64,000 bases of DNA from CAYTIB01 sp964437725 (GTDB taxonomy: Bacteria; UBA8248; JACPRG01; G963555815): positions 39,380-103,379 of the forward strand of contig CAYTIB010000007.1 in assembly GCA_964437725.1 (NCBI GenBank), read 5' to 3'. The notes beneath the pieces are model-generated. The model had not been told where the DNA came from. It saw nothing but the letters and a program-made list of their open reading frames with translations, and searched no databases. Position 1 is the stretch's first letter. Every line of letters starts with the position of its first letter. Made by a program: the position numbers and the translations under genes. This document shows positions 61,005 through 64,000 of this stretch, in pieces.

Positions 61005-61969
61005 ACCTGTTTTCCCCCTGCCAAATCCAAACCCAAACGAAGACGAATCCATTTCCGCCAAAGGTTAGTAATAAGCGGAGGTTTATCGTTTCCAACTCCA
61101 TTTCTTGTAATATGAATTAGGTCACCTGGGCCTTCGATTCGACGAATCATTCCACCGTTTCCGGTAATGAGGAAACCTTCTCCATATTTCCGAATGGGTC
61201 TAAAGGAGTCTTTATTCCACAAACCAAAAGGCAAAGCGACATATGGCCGATAATGCGAAAGCCCTTTCAACATATCGTGCGACTGGAGAATTTCCCGCTC
61301 CTGTTCTAGATGAGACAACGCTGACATGACGTAATGATTCTGAGTATGATTGCTAATTGACAATAGACCATCATTCAACTTTCTAAGATCATCCCCTCGC
61401 GCATAAAGCCTATTCGGAATCTTTTCCTTAGGGGAAAGAGACAGGAGTCTCTCTAAACGACGAAGATTGAAATTTCTCTTAATATGTCGGTGTAAAGGCT
61501 CTTCCAAACACCAATCTGGAAAGCATTCTCTGATTACATCTGGATCGCAATCTCTCTCAATAACCATGGCCTTAAATTCCCAACTGACCTCCCCCCCCAT
61601 GACAAAAGCACCGCTGACAAACATAGTTGCCGGGATAGAGTATCGCTGAAGAATCGGCCAGGCATTTTCACAGACCCCCTTAAATCCGTCATCAAAGGTA
61701 ACAACAAATGCCGCCTCATCAACTTGCCCTGCCTTCAGCTTTTCTAAAACTTCCTCCAATGAAAGAACCAAAAAATTTTGTCTGATCCAAGTCATTTCCT
61801 GCTCGAACCGCTTTATCGAAGTAACCAAATTTGGACCCAAGAACTCACTGGGTTCATTGGTTACCTCGTGATAGGTAAGAACAGTTATAGCTCGGAGTCG
61901 CTTAAGTAAAGCAATCGTCGCTTTCTCTGCGAGGGTCCTTACTACCTTTTCATCCCCATTGCTAGCCAC
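61001..61969 (-). CDS. Polysaccharide deacetylase (NodB homology domain)
   Basis: A 322-residue carbohydrate esterase family 4 protein. Motif 1 is VVTFDDGFKG (about 97, catalytic Asp and metal Asp) and motif 2 is SNHTQNH (about 212, metal-binding His pair). SWEFKA and the C-terminal LPFGLWNKDSF (about 249) match later motifs. No signal peptide is visible, so a cytoplasmic or membrane-associated action on lipid-linked sugars is likely. It overlaps the acyltransferase start by four bases. Confidence 0.88.
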   Translation of the reverse strand: MASNGDEKVVRTLAEKATIALLKRLRAITVLTYHEVTNEPSEFLGPNLVTSIKRFEQEMTWIRQNFLVLSLEEVLEKLKAGQVDEAAFVVTFDDGFKGVCENAWPILQRYSIPATMFVSGAFVMGGEVSWEFKAMVIERDCDPDVIRECFPDWCLEEPLHRHIKRNFNLRRLERLLSLSPKEKIPNRLYARGDDLRKLNDGLLSISNHTQNHYVMSALSHLEQEREILQSHDMLKGLSHYRPYVALPFGLWNKDSFRPIRKYGEGFLITGNGGMIRRIEGPGDLIHITRNGVGNDKPPLITNLWRKWIRLRLGLDLAGGKQV

Positions 61970-62010
61970 GAAATAATGAATCCTCCCTTACCAAATAATC
62001 CAAAAGAATC

Positions 62011-63969
62011 CTACACTCCAAAAGTAGAAGGGGGCTCAACAGAGACCGAAAACCATTGGTCATACCAAAGGTGAAGTACAAACAGGGTCCACAATTTAGT
62101 GGAAAAATTTAGCCGTCCACTTCGATGGAGAACCAGTAAATTCTCAATATGGTTATAATCAAAGTATCCCCTCTCACGAAGTGCCGAAGTCCGAAATACA
62201 TCCCCCATTATGCTACTTAACGAATCAAGAAGGTCTTCCTTCACGGGGGCAGTAAATCCCTGCTTTGGCCTTTGGGCAATTTCTTCTGGTATTAATCCTT
62301 TAGCGGCGTTCCTTAAGATGGATTTTGTTTGTCCCTTTTCGGTTTTCATCGACGCAGGGATAACCATCGCGTACTCCACTAATCTGTGGTCTAGAAAGGG
62401 CACACGTGCCTCTACGGATGAGGCCATTGATATCTTATCCACCCTCATCAGAAGGGTCTCTGGAAGCCGATGTTTTAGCTCAAGATAGATCATCCGTTCG
62501 AGATCACCGCTCTCGGGTTTTTCCCTTGCAATCCGCTCTATGTGCGGGCGAATCACTTCGTAGGAACTACTAGTGGAAATACCCCTTCGGAACTGCGGCA
62601 AAAGAAGCTTCACTTTCTCAGATTCGGTAAATCCTGTTCCTAAACCCCAGAAAAACGCCTCAGCACAAGATGCTTTACGGAAGCTCTCAGAAATTTGAAA
62701 TCCCCGGTGAAACTCTCGCGAGAGCCCCGTCGTGGCAAGATACATGATCCGGGCTAAGATACGTGGAATCATATTCAGGTATCGCCAGGTGCGGTTATGG
62801 AAATGAAGAATATCTAGGTAGGCGGGATAGCCGCAAAACAGTTCATCACTTCCCTCGCCCACCTGAATAACCTTCACACCATTTTCATACGCCAACTTCG
62901 AGGCAAAGTGATGGGGAATTGTTGCAGGATCTGCAACAGGTTCATCTAGGTGGTAAACGATATGAGAAAGAATTTCAAGATACGACTCTTGATTAATTAG
63001 CTCTTCACGATGATTCGTCTTGCAATGGGCAGCCACTTTTCTCGCGTACGGAATCTCCCTCATCGACTTTTCATGACCCCGGAAACCGACGGTGAACGTA
63101 TCGACCGATCGCTCCATCCTCTTAGCCATCATGGCTACTACAATACTTGAATCGATCCCGCCACTCAGTAGCGCACCGAATGGAACATCACTCATCATAC
63201 GTAAATCTACTGATTCCACTAGTAATGTTCGAATTTTTTCTATGCATACATCTTCACTCTCATTCGAGTTTTCTTTCTCTGGAACGATGGCATCCCAATA
63301 GACTTGAGTCCTGGCATTTTTCCCTACTTCCTGAATCATTAAAGTTCCAGCAGGAAGTTTGTGTACCCCCTTGAAAAGTGTTTGAGGGGCGGGACAACTT
63401 TGAAATGTCAGGTAGTGATAAAGAGCTGTTTCATCGATTTCGCGCGGAAAACCTGGATATGCTAACAGAGCCTTAATTTCGGACGCAAAAAGTAAGCAAC
63501 CATTGTGATGAGCATAATAAAGTGGCTTAATTCCCAACCGATCTCGAGCAAGAAGCATCTGTTTCTGTGATGAATCCCAAAGGGCAAAAGAATACATTCC
63601 TCGAAGCTTAGAAACACTACTTACTCCATATTCTTCGTAGAGATGGATTACAGTTTCCGTGTCAGTTTTAGATCGATACCGATGCCCACAATTCTCCAAA
63701 GCACGGCGAAGTTCGAGATGGTTATAAACCTCTCCATTGTAACTAATCCAGATGGTGCCCTCCTCATTGCTCATGGGTTGCCTGCCCGCCTCCGAGAGAT
63801 CCACAATGGTCAAACGCCGATGAGCTAAACCAACGTTTCTCTCTGGACTCAGATAAAGGCCTTTTCCATCTGGCCCTCGGTGAACCAAAGTGTCCCGCAT
63901 CTGAATTAATACGGTTTCCTCTAGCGGAGGACCATGATCCAAGCGAAGGACGCCTACAATTCCACACAT
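62011..63969 (-). CDS. asnB: Asparagine synthase (glutamine-hydrolysing)
   Basis: A 652-residue two-domain enzyme. Met1-Cys2 (MCGIVGVL) gives the N-terminal nucleophile of the class II glutaminase domain (about 1-210), with HRGPDGKG near 32 and YNGEVYNH near 77. The synthetase domain contains the ATP pyrophosphatase loop LLSGGIDSS (about 265). AsnB homologues in exopolysaccharide loci often amidate sugars or uronic acids rather than make free asparagine. It is the first gene of the minus-strand run seen here; its promoter region lies beyond 63970 and may extend past the window. Confidence 0.93.
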   Translation of the reverse strand: MCGIVGVLRLDHGPPLEETVLIQMRDTLVHRGPDGKGLYLSPERNVGLAHRRLTIVDLSEAGRQPMSNEEGTIWISYNGEVYNHLELRRALENCGHRYRSKTDTETVIHLYEEYGVSSVSKLRGMYSFALWDSSQKQMLLARDRLGIKPLYYAHHNGCLLFASEIKALLAYPGFPREIDETALYHYLTFQSCPAPQTLFKGVHKLPAGTLMIQEVGKNARTQVYWDAIVPEKENSNESEDVCIEKIRTLLVESVDLRMMSDVPFGALLSGGIDSSIVVAMMAKRMERSVDTFTVGFRGHEKSMREIPYARKVAAHCKTNHREELINQESYLEILSHIVYHLDEPVADPATIPHHFASKLAYENGVKVIQVGEGSDELFCGYPAYLDILHFHNRTWRYLNMIPRILARIMYLATTGLSREFHRGFQISESFRKASCAEAFFWGLGTGFTESEKVKLLLPQFRRGISTSSSYEVIRPHIERIAREKPESGDLERMIYLELKHRLPETLLMRVDKISMASSVEARVPFLDHRLVEYAMVIPASMKTEKGQTKSILRNAAKGLIPEEIAQRPKQGFTAPVKEDLLDSLSSIMGDVFRTSALRERGYFDYNHIENLLVLHRSGRLNFSTKLWTLFVLHLWYDQWFSVSVEPPSTFGV

Positions 63970-64000
63970 TTCATTTAATTCCCGGAAGTCTCACAGAAAA

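Overview
The window looks like chromosome from an uncultured, probably marine, Gram-negative-type bacterium. It carries an RND efflux pump with its periplasmic adaptor, lipobox lipoproteins, heme biosynthesis genes and a large glycan locus. I cannot place it in a phylum from sequence alone. There are no insertion sequences, phage genes, CRISPR arrays or rRNA genes. The only tRNA I see is tRNA-Pro(GGG) at 40152-40228.

Layout. Positions 130-5417 (+) hold a small membrane protein and an RND efflux pair. Positions 5563-8955 (-) hold class I fructose-bisphosphatase, class II aldolase and a lipoprotein. Positions 9266-17285 (-) are a catabolic block: two M24 pita-bread hydrolases (one resembling ectoine hydrolase DoeA, one resembling DddP), an ornithine cyclodeaminase-family protein, an ATZ/TRZ-type amidohydrolase, a Rieske oxygenase, an SDR and an alpha/beta hydrolase. 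Positions 17622-23993 are mixed: a GT4 glycosyltransferase, a 29-residue bS22/COX24-like peptide, an OsmC-like protein, hemE-hemH and a metallo-beta-lactamase (MBL) fold hydrolase. Positions 24030-34191 (-) form a second catabolic block that reads as a cyclic-amide/pyrimidine-type pathway: hydantoinase-like ring opener, two carbamoylase-type CN hydrolases, two class III aminotransferases, a cytosine-deaminase-like enzyme and another amidohydrolase. Positions 34257-40059 add a ferritin-like di-iron protein, an LLM flavin oxidoreductase, a second Rieske oxygenase, another MBL enzyme, an AhpD-like protein and an amidohydrolase-2 enzyme. From 40321 to the end, all on the minus strand, lies a surface-polysaccharide locus: glycosyltransferases, GT-C membrane proteins, SGNH proteins, a TylF-type methyltransferase, a hexapeptide acyltransferase, a polysaccharide deacetylase and asparagine synthase. 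Its 40.3-47.3 kb part is strikingly AT-rich and starts beside the tRNA.

The most notable result is two genes that are each split by an in-frame UGA exactly where the family has its redox-active cysteine: an OsmC-like protein (UGA at 19508-19510) and an AhpD-like peroxidase (UGA at 38778-38780, giving a C-x-x-U motif). Each UGA is followed, at the distance expected of a bacterial SECIS, by a perfect 6-bp hairpin with a 5-nt loop carrying G in its first two positions. UGA is an ordinary stop codon for many neighbours. I therefore read both as selenoproteins and predict selABCD elsewhere in the genome. Conventional gene calling would truncate or split them.

Other points of interest are an SGNH hydrolase interrupted by a TAA just before its catalytic Asp-x-x-His block, the 29-residue bS22-like gene, enzymes with altered catalytic residues (an SDR without its Tyr, a hydantoinase with HxQ in place of HxH), and the paralogue pairs that run through the catabolic half.
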